A stretch of DNA of 41,653 nt from an uncultured Tidjanibacter sp. (GTDB taxonomy: Bacteria; Bacteroidota; Bacteroidia; Bacteroidales; Rikenellaceae). The translations under genes were made by a program, and so were the position numbers. Below the pieces are notes generated by a model that ran no database searches, had not been told where the DNA came from, and saw only the letters and a list, made by a program, of their open reading frames with translations. Shown here piece by piece: positions 9,348 through 17,640 of the stretch. Where the stretch lies: NCBI GenBank assembly GCA_944326085.1, contig CALVCL010000002.1, forward strand, positions 203,867 to 245,519, given 5' to 3'. The first letter of the stretch is position 1, and each line of letters opens with the position of its first letter.

Positions 9348-10295
9348 TCAGGCCACGCCTATAATATCCTTCAGACTTCTGATGCCGAGTTTTTCCATTT
9401 CGGCAGGCAGTGTCTCTATTATCTCCTTGCAGGCATATGGGTTGCGCAGGTTTTCCGCGCCAACCTGTACGGCCGTCGCACCTGCCATCATCATCTCTAT
9501 GACGTCGCGTGCTGTTGCCACGCCACCGCATCCCATTATCGGTATACGGCATGCCTTGGCTACCTGATAAACCATGCGGAGAGCCACGGGGAATATCGCC
9601 GCACCGGAAAAACCGCCCATCGTATTGGCTATCACCGATCGACGCGTCTTGACGTCTATTCTCATGCCGAGCATGGTATTTATAAGTGTCAGACCGTCCG
9701 CGCCACCCTCTTCGCAGGCCCTTGCTATCGCCACAATATCAGTAACGTTGGGACTAAGCTTCATATACACCGGCTTGGTGGTCACCGCTTTCACGGCGCG
9801 CGTCACTTCATAGGCGCTTTCCGGAACCATACCAAAACTCATACCGCCATGTTTCACGTTCGGGCAACTGATGTTGACCTCTATGATGCCGACCTGCTCC
9901 TGCTTGTCTATGCGTTCACAGCAGTATGCGTACTCGTCAACCGAGAAACCGCTGATATTGGCAATTACCGGTTTGTGGAATATGCGGCTTATGCGAGGCA
10001 GTTCATCGGCTATCACCGCATCTATACCTGGGTTCTGGAGACCCACAGCGTTAATCATACCGTTACGACACTCCGCAATACGCGGTGTCGGGTTGCCGAA
10101 ACGCGCCTCCTTGGTTGTTCCCTTGAAGGAGAACGAACCCAGAATGTCGAGGTCGTAGAATTCAGCGAATTCAGCACCGAAACCAAACGTTCCGCTCGCC
10201 GGAATTACAGGATTATCGAGATGCAGCCCGCTGAGCTCCACCGACATGTCGCGTATCTGAATGTCCATTGCTTTCGAGTCCATCCCTTTTACCAT
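9348..10295 (-). CDS. pyrD: Dihydroorotate dehydrogenase class 1B, catalytic subunit
   Basis: This subunit oxidises dihydroorotate to orotate on FMN. Class 1B enzymes pass electrons through PyrK to NAD+, and pyrK is directly upstream. The active-site base is Cys144 in NISCPNVKHGG. The N-terminal segment NPVIPASGTFGFG and the late GGVATARDVIEMMMAGATAVQVG are FMN-binding. The first ATG (10295) overlaps the pyrK stop by 7 nt. ATGs at 10283 and 10268 are also possible, and the last (MDIQIRDMSVEL) best matches the usual N-terminus. The overlap suggests translational coupling to pyrK, giving equal amounts of the two subunits. Confidence 0.95.
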   Translation of the reverse strand: MVKGMDSKAMDIQIRDMSVELSGLHLDNPVIPASGTFGFGAEFAEFYDLDILGSFSFKGTTKEARFGNPTPRIAECRNGMINAVGLQNPGIDAVIADELPRISRIFHKPVIANISGFSVDEYAYCCERIDKQEQVGIIEVNISCPNVKHGGMSFGMVPESAYEVTRAVKAVTTKPVYMKLSPNVTDIVAIARACEEGGADGLTLINTMLGMRIDVKTRRSVIANTMGGFSGAAIFPVALRMVYQVAKACRIPIMGCGGVATARDVIEMMMAGATAVQVGAENLRNPYACKEIIETLPAEMEKLGIRSLKDIIGVA

Positions 10296-11029
10296 ATTAT
10301 TTCATCGGTCCTCAATACAGGACCTTCCTTGCATATACGTTTGTTACCGTTCTTGGTCTTGCAGGTGCAGCCCATGCATCCGCCGAAGCCGCAGCCCATC
10401 CTCTCTTCGAAGCTGAACTGACCTGGAACGGTTATCATACCGCCGAGAGCACGGAGCATCGGCATCGGACCGCACGAGTAAACGTAGTCATACTCCAGCT
10501 TCTCGCCTTTTATGGCATCGGTCACAAAACCTTTCACGCCATACGAGCCATCGGCAGTAGCCACCACCGTACGTACTCCGAGCGCCATAAACTCCTTCTC
10601 ATAGAATACTTCGCCGACAGTATTAAAGCCGAGCACGACCATCGGTATACTTCCTGCCGCAACAAGTGTCTTTGCCAGATTGTAAAGCGGAGGAACACCC
10701 ACGCCGCCACCCACAAGCAGCGGTTTGGAAACTGTCGGCTCCACTGCGAAACCATTGCCAAGTCCGGTGAGCACATCGAGTTCCGTACCGGGTTTCATGG
10801 CCGCCATCTGCTCGGTGCCTTCGCCCACAACCTTATATATCAAAGTTACGGATTTATCGTCATAATCGCACACGGATATCGGTCTGCGGAGAAATTTTCC
10901 AGGCAGTTCCACATTCACAAACTGCCCCGGTGCTGTAATATACTGCGTATCACCCTCCAGTACCATTTTATACACCGTATCCGTAAGACTTTCGTTAGAT
11001 ACTATCTTATATATTCCACGTTTGTACAT
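10289..11029 (-). CDS. pyrK: Dihydroorotate dehydrogenase electron-transfer subunit
   Basis: PyrK is the FAD and [2Fe-2S] subunit of class 1B dihydroorotate dehydrogenase and links PyrD to NAD+. From the ATG at 11029 it has 246 residues. The FAD motif is RRPISVCDYD, followed by GGGVGVPPLYNLAK for NAD. The cluster ligands are Cys213, Cys218, Cys221 and Cys233 in the C-terminal segment with GCGFGGCMGC. A GTG three codons upstream (11038) is an alternative start. It sits between pyrC and pyrD, and its stop overlaps the pyrD start. Confidence 0.94.
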   Translation of the reverse strand: MYKRGIYKIVSNESLTDTVYKMVLEGDTQYITAPGQFVNVELPGKFLRRPISVCDYDDKSVTLIYKVVGEGTEQMAAMKPGTELDVLTGLGNGFAVEPTVSKPLLVGGGVGVPPLYNLAKTLVAAGSIPMVVLGFNTVGEVFYEKEFMALGVRTVVATADGSYGVKGFVTDAIKGEKLEYDYVYSCGPMPMLRALGGMITVPGQFSFEERMGCGFGGCMGCTCKTKNGNKRICKEGPVLRTDEIIW

Positions 11030-11051
11030 TATCTGCACTACTTGTCTGTTA

Positions 11052-12338
11052 CTATTCTTCTATACCCTTGCCACCGAACGACCTGTCGCGGTACACAACC
11101 CTGCCGTCAACAATCGTCATAACATTTCGGCCGGCTACCTTCCAGCCGTCGAACGGAGTGGCATGCCCCATCGAAAGGAACTCGCTGCTGTCTATCGTCC
11201 ATTCGGCGTCGGTGTCAAGCACAGCGATATCGGCTGCCCTGCCCACCTTTATAATACCCCCCAATCCGAACAGTCGGCCAGGCAAGGCACTCATCACCTT
11301 TATGAGCCTTTCAAGCGACACCTTACCTGTACGCACCAGATGCGTGTACAGTACGGGGAACGATGTTTCCAATCCCACTATGCCAAACGCACTTCCAGCC
11401 AAGCCCCTTGACTTCTCCTCCGCAGAATGCGGAGCATGGTCGGTTGCTATTACATCTATTGTACCGTCCTGAATGCCTCGCACAAGCGCATCGCGGTCTT
11501 CAGCACTCCTTATTGGCGGGTTCATCTTGAAACGGCCCTCTTCCTGAAGGTCCATGTCGGTCATCACGAGATAGTGCGGTCCTGTCTCACAGCTAACTTT
11601 CAACCCCTCGGCCTTGGCCTTGCGCACCAACTCCACACTCTCCTTGGTGGAAACATGGCACACATGATACTGGCAACCAGTCTTACGGGCCAATTCTATG
11701 TCGCGGGCCACCTGCGCCCATTCGCTCTCGGAGCATATGCCGCGGTGTCCGTGCAGACGGGCATACTCGCCGTCATGGATGTAACCGCCGTGGAGCAGCG
11801 AATTAACCTCGCAGTGAGCCACAATCGGCTTGCCGAGACGCGCAGCCTCCGTCATGGCCGCCTCCATGACACCGTCGGTCTGCACGCCGTGTCCGTCATC
11901 GGAAAAGCCAACCACATCATCTTTCATCTCTTCCATGCGGGACAGTTCGCCGCCTTTCTGACCCATTGTAATGGTGCCGTAAGGCACAACCTTCACGACA
12001 GCATCCCTGCGTATCAGATCGAGCTGCACGCCGAGATGTTCAGCGTTATCTGGAGCAGGCGACAGGTTGGGCATGGGACAAACCGTAGTATAACCTCCGT
12101 GTGCAGCGGCTCGGCTCCCTGTAGCTATAGTCTCCTTGTACGAAAAACCTGGTTCGCGCAAATGCACATGCACGTCGATAAGGCCCGGCACTACATACTT
12201 ACCCGACACATCAACAGTTTCGGCATCGACATCGAAAACCTCACCCAGACCGGCCACTATATCGTTTTCAATAAGTACATCGGCACGGACAAACTTTCCG
12301 TCGACATATACCAGACCTCCCTTAAGCAGTTTTTTCAT
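11052..12338 (-). CDS. pyrC: Dihydroorotase (class I type)
   Basis: PyrC cyclises carbamoyl-aspartate to dihydroorotate. The 428-residue length and sequence match the amidohydrolase-fold class I enzymes, not the shorter E. coli form. The first metal site is DVHVHLREPG (His57 and His59). GGYTTVCPMPN follows, and the later metal or catalytic Asp is in IATDHAPHS. C-terminal GRAADIAVLD is the composite sandwich typical of the superfamily. The ATG start is preceded by an AT-rich stretch. It is the first full-length gene of the pyr operon, behind a leader with a probable attenuator, so its expression is likely set by pyrimidine supply. Confidence 0.96.
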   Translation of the reverse strand: MKKLLKGGLVYVDGKFVRADVLIENDIVAGLGEVFDVDAETVDVSGKYVVPGLIDVHVHLREPGFSYKETIATGSRAAAHGGYTTVCPMPNLSPAPDNAEHLGVQLDLIRRDAVVKVVPYGTITMGQKGGELSRMEEMKDDVVGFSDDGHGVQTDGVMEAAMTEAARLGKPIVAHCEVNSLLHGGYIHDGEYARLHGHRGICSESEWAQVARDIELARKTGCQYHVCHVSTKESVELVRKAKAEGLKVSCETGPHYLVMTDMDLQEEGRFKMNPPIRSAEDRDALVRGIQDGTIDVIATDHAPHSAEEKSRGLAGSAFGIVGLETSFPVLYTHLVRTGKVSLERLIKVMSALPGRLFGLGGIIKVGRAADIAVLDTDAEWTIDSSEFLSMGHATPFDGWKVAGRNVMTIVDGRVVYRDRSFGGKGIEE

Positions 12339-12388
12339 GATATAATTTTCTTTATCGGAGTCTTTTCAACACAATAATGCCACTCCAC

Positions 12389-12417
12389 AAAAAAGGCAGC
12401 CCTAAAAAGCTGCCCTT
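12389..12417 (-). terminator. Probable transcription attenuator in the pyr operon leader
   Basis: On the minus strand an RNA stem of about 9 bp (core GGCAGC/GCTGCC plus AAG/TTT with one G-U pair) has an 8-nt loop and is followed directly by six T. It lies downstream of the only good promoter in this gap and about 50 nt before the pyrC ATG. It must therefore be crossed by transcripts from that promoter that reach pyrC. The stop codon of a short leader ORF lies in its loop. The attenuator role is inferred from this arrangement. Confidence 0.75.
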
Positions 12418-12503
12418 AAATCACCGTGAACAAAAACGGAATTGAAAACCGAACGGCCTGCAAAAGAAGCTTCCGCGCTGTATTTCAACGAGTTATCATT
12501 CAT
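12402..12503 (-). CDS. Putative pyr operon leader peptide (33 aa)
   Basis: This is a short ORF that I do not recognise as a known protein. It starts about 35 nt after the predicted transcription start and ends with TAG inside the loop of the attenuator hairpin. GGAG lies 11 nt before the ATG at 12503. A second ATG at 12512 is in frame but only 2 nt from GGAG. Its last third is rich in U tracts (TTTT and TTTTT) and is followed by the terminator stem. A ribosome close behind RNA polymerase would cover the 5' arm of that stem. In E. coli pyrBI, polymerase pausing at U-rich sites under low UTP produces exactly this effect. The peptide lacks hydrophobic or catalytic features, so translation itself may be its purpose. 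Confidence 0.6.
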   Translation of the reverse strand: MNDNSLKYSAEASFAGRSVFNSVFVHGDLRAAF

Positions 12504-12542
12504 AATCTTCATCACTCCGTTTTCATATTGCTTAAATTGAGA

Positions 12543-12573
12543 CAAAATTAATGTATTTTTGCTGCTTCTCAAA
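12543..12573 (-). promoter_or_regulatory. Promoter of the pyr operon
   Basis: On the minus strand TTTG (12573-12570) is followed after 19 bp by TAATTTTG (12550-12543), a full match to the Bacteroidota -33/-7 consensus. The predicted start is near 12537, giving a leader of about 200 nt before pyrC. No comparable promoter lies between the attenuator and pyrC. Confidence 0.8.
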
Positions 12574-12619
12574 ATATTTAATATTTTTTTAGCATCAATG
12601 CAGACTCTTAATGTTGACA

Positions 12620-12646
12620 CATCATATACATCATATACATCATACT
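12620..12646. repeat. 9-bp direct repeat, three copies
   Basis: CATCATATA occurs twice in tandem and a third time with two changes (CATCATACT). It lies about 45 bp upstream of the pyr -33 box, in the gap between the divergent pyr operon and the DUF3078 gene. It may be a binding site or a simple AT-rich repeat. From here to 12849 I see no gene and no clear promoter for the DUF3078 gene. Confidence 0.6.
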
Positions 12647-12849
12647 ACCCTGTAATATCATATCAGTTTCTTTCAGAACTGTTTACAGTTTCCCAAATAA
12701 AAAACGGAACGATTTTTGCCTAGTTTTCTTTAAATATTGACAAGATTATTCACCATACATAAAATAGATGTTCTGTACTTTTTCTCGAAGTCTCCATCAA
12801 AGATTATGGCATGACACGTTCAACCAATAACTTACAAATTATAAACACG

Positions 12850-13800
12850 ATGAAAAAAATTTACCTCTATCTCTCTGTCGCGCTGTTTGCAATACCAGCC
12901 ACAGCCCAAACCCCAGAAGACATAACAGACGACATCAGCGAAGCCGCCCAAGCCGTCATGGAACTTGCCGAAGCCGACGCTACGGCCGCTCAAGCCATAT
13001 CACCATGGAAAGGAGACGGCAATACCTCCATAAACCTTTCGCAAACATCACTGAGCAACTGGAATGCCGGCGGCGATCCTTCCATTGCCGTTAATGCTGC
13101 ATTCAACTACGAACTAGATTACAAAAAAGGGAAACATCTCTGGACAAACCGTCTTGAACTGGCATACGGTATCAACAACACCGCCTCAAACGGCACACGC
13201 AAAACCAACGACAAAATATACTTCTCATCCAACTACGGTTACCTGCTAGCCTCGAAGCTCTATATAAGTGCCACAGCCACGTTCAACACACAGTTCGCCA
13301 AAGGCTACGACTATGCCGTATCCTCCACCGACTATACCTCTACCTTCATGGCTCCAGGCTACCTGTCGGGAGGTATAGGCCTCACATATGCTCCGACTGC
13401 ATGGCTAACACTCATAGTATCTCCCGCAACCTACCGCGCCACTTTTGTATGCGATGACAAACTGTCGCTCGCAGGTGCTTTCAGTGTCACTCCAGGCAAA
13501 CGGCTGCTCAATGAGTTCGGCGCCAACATACGTGCAGAAGTCAACACCACGATATGGAAAAAACTCTCACTGTATACCCGACTGGACTTCTACTCCAACT
13601 ATCTCGACAAGCCGCAGAACATCGATGTCAACTGGGACATACAGCTCAACTATGCCCTCACCAGCTGGCTTACCGCCAACCTGCAGGTCAACATGATATA
13701 CGATGACAACATACTCTTCGGAGCCACCGACGATACCCCCGGTTCGCCGCGCCTGCAAATCAAGGAGGTGCTCGGCATAGGTTTGCAGGCCAATTTCTGA
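12850..13800 (+). CDS. DUF3078 family protein, predicted outer-membrane beta-barrel
   Basis: The function of this family is unknown. From the ATG at 12850 the 316-residue protein begins with a signal peptide (MKKIYLYLSVALFAIPATAQ). A short acidic, alanine-rich segment follows, then the family pattern beginning WKGDGNTSINLSQTSLSNWNAGG. The rest alternates polar and aromatic residues as in beta strands and ends in Phe, typical of outer-membrane barrels. An upstream in-frame ATG at 12811 would bury the signal peptide, so I reject it. It is transcribed divergently from the pyr operon and ends at a bidirectional terminator. Confidence 0.85.
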   Translation: MKKIYLYLSVALFAIPATAQTPEDITDDISEAAQAVMELAEADATAAQAISPWKGDGNTSINLSQTSLSNWNAGGDPSIAVNAAFNYELDYKKGKHLWTNRLELAYGINNTASNGTRKTNDKIYFSSNYGYLLASKLYISATATFNTQFAKGYDYAVSSTDYTSTFMAPGYLSGGIGLTYAPTAWLTLIVSPATYRATFVCDDKLSLAGAFSVTPGKRLLNEFGANIRAEVNTTIWKKLSLYTRLDFYSNYLDKPQNIDVNWDIQLNYALTSWLTANLQVNMIYDDNILFGATDDTPGSPRLQIKEVLGIGLQANF

Positions 13801-13823
13801 CACAGACAGCCACACAAAACAAT

Positions 13824-13852
13824 AAAGGCGCGGGAGTATCTCCCGCGCCTTT
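13824..13852. terminator. Bidirectional terminator between the DUF3078 gene and surE
   Basis: A 12-bp perfect stem (AAAGGCGCGGGA with TCCCGCGCCTTT) has a 5-nt loop and lies between two convergent genes. Each strand has short A/T-rich flanks, so it can serve both. Confidence 0.88.
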
Positions 13853-13873
13853 ATATATATTATAGTATAGCGG

Positions 13874-14644
13874 CTAACCAAGAATATCCTTCATGGTATC
13901 TATCTGACGGTAATTGGTCATATCCACCTGTATCGGCACCACCGATATGTAGCCGTGAGCCAAAGCCCATTCGTCGGTATCTCTGGCATCGGGCTCACTG
14001 TTGTAGAAATCGCCCGTAAGCCAAAAATAGTCCTTGCCGCGCGGATCCTTGCGGCAAAAAAACTCCTCCTTCCAATAGCCCTTGTTCTGACGGCACACGC
14101 GATGCCCCTTTATATCCTCCGGACGCCCCTCCGGAATATTGATGTTAAGGCAAAGCGGTTCCTTGACATTAGCCCTCAACACATCGCTTATAACCTTTTC
14201 GGCAAAAAGAGCCGATGCCTCGAAATCTGCATCGGGGCTGTGGTCAGTCAATGAAAAGCCTACAGACGGAGCTCCGTAGAAGCTGGCCTCTATGGCGGCA
14301 GCCATCGTGCCTGAATAAAGCACACTCACGGCCGAATTCGAGCCATGGTTTATACCTGAAAGGTTCAATGCAGGACGCTCTCCCGCAAAGATATAGTCAT
14401 ACCCCATTTTAACGCAATCGACCGGAGTACCAGACACGGCATATACCGTCACATTCTCACTCTTGCGCACGGTACGGAGATAGAGCGGATTGTACATCGT
14501 CACGGCATGCGACATACCCGACTGCGAGGTTTCGGGTGCAACGACTATGACACGGCCAAAACGTTCAGCCACATCGATAAGTGTCTTGATGCCCAACGAA
14601 TTGACTCCATCATCGTTGGTAATGAATATGAGAGGTTTTTTCAT
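13874..14644 (-). CDS. surE: 5'/3'-nucleotidase SurE
   Basis: SurE is a metal-dependent phosphatase acting on nucleoside monophosphates and on short polyphosphate or RNA ends. The 256-residue chain has the metal-binding [12 protein letters not shown] at the N-terminus (Asp11 and Asp12), [11 protein letters not shown], and [21 protein letters not shown], the standard active-site loops. A -7 box TATCTTTG lies on the minus strand at 14677-14670, with no clear -33 partner. It converges on the DUF3078 gene and is divergent from rplS. The assignment is secure; the physiological substrate is not shown by sequence. Confidence 0.95.
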   Translation of the reverse strand: MKKPLIFITNDDGVNSLGIKTLIDVAERFGRVIVVAPETSQSGMSHAVTMYNPLYLRTVRKSENVTVYAVSGTPVDCVKMGYDYIFAGERPALNLSGINHGSNSAVSVLYSGTMAAAIEASFYGAPSVGFSLTDHSPDADFEASALFAEKVISDVLRANVKEPLCLNINIPEGRPEDIKGHRVCRQNKGYWKEEFFCRKDPRGKDYFWLTGDFYNSEPDARDTDEWALAHGYISVVPIQVDMTNYRQIDTMKDILG

Positions 14645-14787
14645 TTACATTTAGTCTATTTTACATCTGCAAAGATACGAATTAAACCTCCGCATACGAT
14701 ATCCGCCAATGCTGCATCGGCACAAAATTTAACGTACCGTCGGCAAGCCATGCTGCATGTTGTTTACCACACGTTTCCAACACGATG

Positions 14788-14819
14788 TTTGGCAGTTACA
14801 GAAATATGCCTTATATTTG
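14788..14819 (+). promoter_or_regulatory. Promoter of rplS
   Basis: TTTG (14788-14791) is followed after 20 bp by TATATTTG (14812-14819). This matches the Bacteroidota consensus and gives a leader of about 70 nt before rplS. Confidence 0.85.
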
Positions 14820-14896
14820 CGCCTCGCGCAGGAATCTCTTATGAGAACACAGGAGTCCGTAATATTCCGCGCTTAAACATAACAGTTTCAATAACA

Positions 14897-15268
14897 ATGG
14901 ATAATCTGATTAAAATCGCAGAAGAGGCGATGTGGGCTAAGAAAGAGGTTCCCTCTTTCAAAAGCGGTGACACAATCACCGTATCCTACAGAATTGTGGA
15001 AGGCAACAAGGAACGTATCCAGAGCTTCCGCGGCGTGGTAATACAGATAAAGGGCCACGGCATGACCAAGATGTTCACCATCCGCAAGATTTCGAACGGC
15101 GTGGGTGTAGAACGCATATTCCCGCTCTACTCTCCCCACATCGACAGCATCGAAGTCAATAAGAGGGGTGTTGTTCGTCGCGCAAGAATTTACTACCTGC
15201 GTAACCTCACCGGCAAAAAAGCGCGTATAAAAGAGAAACAGAGCTTCGTTTCTACAGAACAGAAATAA
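14897..15268 (+). CDS. rplS: 50S ribosomal protein L19
   Basis: L19 sits at the interface of the 30S and 50S subunits. The 123-residue protein has the family signatures [22 protein letters not shown] and [40 protein letters not shown], and a basic C-terminal [20 protein letters not shown]. The ATG at 14897 gives the usual N-terminus ([11 protein letters not shown]). The frame is open further upstream, but that would run through the promoter. It stands alone with its own promoter and terminator, not in the rpsP-rimM-trmD-rplS order of E. coli. Confidence 0.98.
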   Translation: MDNLIKIAEEAMWAKKEVPSFKSGDTITVSYRIVEGNKERIQSFRGVVIQIKGHGMTKMFTIRKISNGVGVERIFPLYSPHIDSIEVNKRGVVRRARIYYLRNLTGKKARIKEKQSFVSTEQK

Positions 15269-15292
15269 GTCAGCTGTTACTGCACAAGAACA

Positions 15293-15325
15293 ACGGGGTC
15301 GCCTATTGGGGACCCCGTATTTATT
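15293..15325 (+). terminator. Terminator of rplS
   Basis: An 8-bp stem (ACGGGGTC/GACCCCGT) has a 10-nt loop and is followed by TATTTATTTT. It lies 25 nt past the rplS stop. Confidence 0.8.
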
Positions 15326-15385
15326 TTCCGCACCAACTTCACGTATTTTATTTAAATATTGGATAACATAAGAGGCATCATCCAA

Positions 15386-15417
15386 TTTGTCTCTGCGGTC
15401 GGCTTTGCGTATATTTG
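15386..15417 (+). promoter_or_regulatory. Promoter of the histidine kinase/response regulator operon
   Basis: TTTG (15386-15389) is followed after 20 bp by TATATTTG (15410-15417). The predicted start lies about 15 nt before the ATG at 15440. This also excludes the longer reading frame that begins at 15359. Confidence 0.82.
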
Positions 15418-15439
15418 CACAAATACAAAACAAGCTATT

Positions 15440-16417
15440 ATGGTACTGCAAGTTCTCATAGTCATTGCCATCATTCTGCAGCTTATCGCCACTATAGTGG
15501 CGATAAGGTTGACACAGGCTACCAAATACAACGTAGCATGGCTGCTGTTTACGCTCGGCCTGGTACTTATGTGCCTTATACGTCTGAGCGAATATTTTTA
15601 TATCGTTGACGGTCGTCAGTGGAAGCTGCCCCCATACTTCATGGCATGGATAGGCGTCATCACATCGCTGTGTTTTGCAATAGGCATGTTCTATGTCGGC
15701 AAGATTATCAACTCCACCCGACGCCTCAACTACCAACGCAAGCTTACCGAACGCCGAATACTCAACACCGTACTCCGCACCGAAGAGAAAGAAAGACTGA
15801 ACTTCTCGAAGGAACTCCATGACGGTCTTGGTCCGCTGCTCTCATCGGCCCGCATGTCGCTCGGTGAGTTGGCTAAAACAGCACGCTCGCAGGAAGACGC
15901 AGAACTGTTGAAGAACACTACACATGTTATAGACGAAGCCATACGCAGCATACGTGAAATATCAAACAAGTTGAGCCCGCATACGCTTAACACATTCGGA
16001 CTGGCCCGTGCCGTCGGTAATTTCATAGACAAAGCCGTAGCAATTACCCCAGGCAGCAAACCGGAAATACGTTTTGACACCAATCTCCGCACAGAACGTT
16101 TCGATACCAACGTAGAGGTAATTCTGTACAGGGTAATAGGAGAACTAATACATAACAGCATAAAACATTCCGGAGCTACGCTCATCACGCTGTCGCTGCA
16201 ATATGCCAACGACATTATCACGATAGACTACACTGACAACGGTAAAGGTTTCGATACGGCTGCAGTCCTTGACACGGGAATGGGTCTGACAAACATCACA
16301 TCACGCATACAGTCACTTAAAGGTACTGTCGACATTTCCAGTGAACGCACCAAAGGCATGTCGGCCCACATAACAGTAAATGTACGATACACCGATGAAC
16401 GCCACAAAAAGTTATAG
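15440..16417 (+). CDS. Sensor histidine kinase, HisKA_3 (NarX/DesK-like) type
   Basis: This is a membrane sensor kinase of 325 residues. Three hydrophobic segments fill residues about 2-24, 32-50 and 68-87, with no large sensor domain between them. The signal is probably sensed in or near the membrane. A coiled linker (about 92-120) leads to the phospho-acceptor segment KELHDGLGPLLSSARMSL with His127. The ATPase domain follows, with an N-box ELIHNSIKHSG and G-boxes DNGKGFD and GMGLTNI. The response regulator gene overlaps its 3' end by 23 nt, so the two are translationally coupled and form one system. The ligand and target genes cannot be read from the sequence. Confidence 0.92.
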   Translation: MVLQVLIVIAIILQLIATIVAIRLTQATKYNVAWLLFTLGLVLMCLIRLSEYFYIVDGRQWKLPPYFMAWIGVITSLCFAIGMFYVGKIINSTRRLNYQRKLTERRILNTVLRTEEKERLNFSKELHDGLGPLLSSARMSLGELAKTARSQEDAELLKNTTHVIDEAIRSIREISNKLSPHTLNTFGLARAVGNFIDKAVAITPGSKPEIRFDTNLRTERFDTNVEVILYRVIGELIHNSIKHSGATLITLSLQYANDIITIDYTDNGKGFDTAAVLDTGMGLTNITSRIQSLKGTVDISSERTKGMSAHITVNVRYTDERHKKL

Positions 16418-17048
16418 ACTCATCCTTGCCGACGACCACGCACTATTTCTGTCAGGACTTACGGGACTGCTTTCACGAAGGCCCGAATGCACCGTAGTAG
16501 GCACAGCAACCAACGGCCGAGAATGTCTCGACCTGATGCACAGCACTGTATACGACGTGGCTCTCATCGACATAGACATGCCCGTCATGAACGGCATAGA
16601 GGCTACGGAACAGGCTATTGCCGAAAATCCCGATGCAAAAATCATAACCCTTTCGATGCACAGCGATGAAGAATATTACTTCAGAATGGTAGAGGCCGGT
16701 GCCAAGGGGTTCATACTCAAAAACTCCGAGCTTGACGAAGTAGTGACAGCCATAAAATGCGTAGCCGAAGGCGGCACCTACTTTTCGCAGGAACTGCTCC
16801 AGTCATTAGTAGGTGAATTAAGGCCGCAACGCTCTTCCGTCATATCTGAAGAACAACTTTCCGACCGCGAAAAAGAGATACTCGGACTGATATGCAAAGG
16901 CTACTCCAACCAGGAAATAGCCCAGGAATTATTCATATCCAAGCGCACAGTAGACAAACACCGTGCAAATATTTTGGAAAAGACAGGATGCCGCAATACG
17001 GCAAGTCTTGTAATATGGGCTATCCGACACTCCTTAATTGAGATTTAA
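16395..17048 (+). CDS. NarL/FixJ-family response regulator
   Basis: This DNA-binding regulator has 217 residues from the ATG at 16395; an in-frame ATG at 16380 is also possible. The receiver domain has the acidic pair in LILADDH, phospho-acceptor Asp59 in ALIDIDMPVMNG, and the conserved Lys in FILKNS. The C-terminal LuxR-type helix-turn-helix reads LSDREKEILGLICKGYSNQEIA, then SKRTVDKHRANILEK. The start overlaps the end of the kinase gene. A lipoprotein gene follows after 25 nt in the same direction and may belong to the same transcript. Confidence 0.94.
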   Translation: MNATKSYRLILADDHALFLSGLTGLLSRRPECTVVGTATNGRECLDLMHSTVYDVALIDIDMPVMNGIEATEQAIAENPDAKIITLSMHSDEEYYFRMVEAGAKGFILKNSELDEVVTAIKCVAEGGTYFSQELLQSLVGELRPQRSSVISEEQLSDREKEILGLICKGYSNQEIAQELFISKRTVDKHRANILEKTGCRNTASLVIWAIRHSLIEI

Positions 17049-17073
17049 CAACCACTTAAATACAAAGATATAG

Positions 17074-17565
17074 ATGAAAAAGCACATTGCATTGCTGTTC
17101 TCGATTGCAACTCTCAGCATGACCGCATGCGGAAACGGAGAAGACAACGATAAGAAGCCACCCGTACCCACTCCCGTAACAGCTACCGTCACCTACTCCA
17201 TAACCGGCGGCACCGACATCACTACACTGTTCAACATTGAAGCGGAATACACCGACACCGAAGGTCAGACCGTAACCGAAACCGTTGACGCTCTTCCGTG
17301 GGAGAAAAGCATCGAAAACGTTGAAGTACCCTACTCCGGCAGCCTCAAGATGAAAATCACCGCAGTGGAAAACTATGAAGCCAAGGAGAGCTATAACGTA
17401 GGTTTGGGCGGCAGCATAGGTTACATCACTTCCGACAACCGTATGGAAAGCAACTCGTTGTCCAGCACCATGACTATTGCAGCCGATAAGACTACAGAAT
17501 ATCAGGAGACTATCGTTTCCCGAGCAGACACGTACAACTACACCGTCGAAATCGCAGAGAAATAA
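17074..17565 (+). CDS. Small predicted surface lipoprotein of unknown function
   Basis: I do not recognise a family. The 163-residue protein has a lipoprotein signal peptide with Cys19 in SMTACGNG. The residues after the cysteine are acidic (GEDNDKK), which in Bacteroidota is a feature of export to the cell surface. A proline-rich linker (KPPVPTPV) follows, then about 130 residues rich in Thr, Ser, Tyr and alternating hydrophobics, suggesting a beta-sandwich. There are no cysteines after the lipid site. It follows the response regulator by 25 nt with no terminator between, so it may be the output or an accessory of that system. A very strong terminator follows it. Confidence 0.8.
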   Translation: MKKHIALLFSIATLSMTACGNGEDNDKKPPVPTPVTATVTYSITGGTDITTLFNIEAEYTDTEGQTVTETVDALPWEKSIENVEVPYSGSLKMKITAVENYEAKESYNVGLGGSIGYITSDNRMESNSLSSTMTIAADKTTEYQETIVSRADTYNYTVEIAEK

Positions 17566-17585
17566 CAATTCCAAGCTGTCACAGC

Positions 17586-17623
17586 AAAAAGGCCCGCAAC
17601 CTCGTAAGGTTGCGGGCCTTTTT
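17586..17623. terminator. Strong terminator after the two-component operon
   Basis: A 16-bp perfect stem (17586-17601 with 17608-17623) has a 6-nt loop, with A5 at the start and T5 at the end of the stem. The convergent DUF2147 gene ends just 18 nt beyond, so the hairpin can serve both strands. Confidence 0.93.
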
Positions 17624-17640
17624 CATTTCATGCAAACCAG

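Noticed and set aside
12504..12620. Upstream part of a 72-codon frame that includes the pyr leader ORF
   Set aside because: The predicted promoter and transcription start lie inside this stretch, so a protein starting at 12620 would not be on the pyr transcript. Only the 12402-12503 part is kept.
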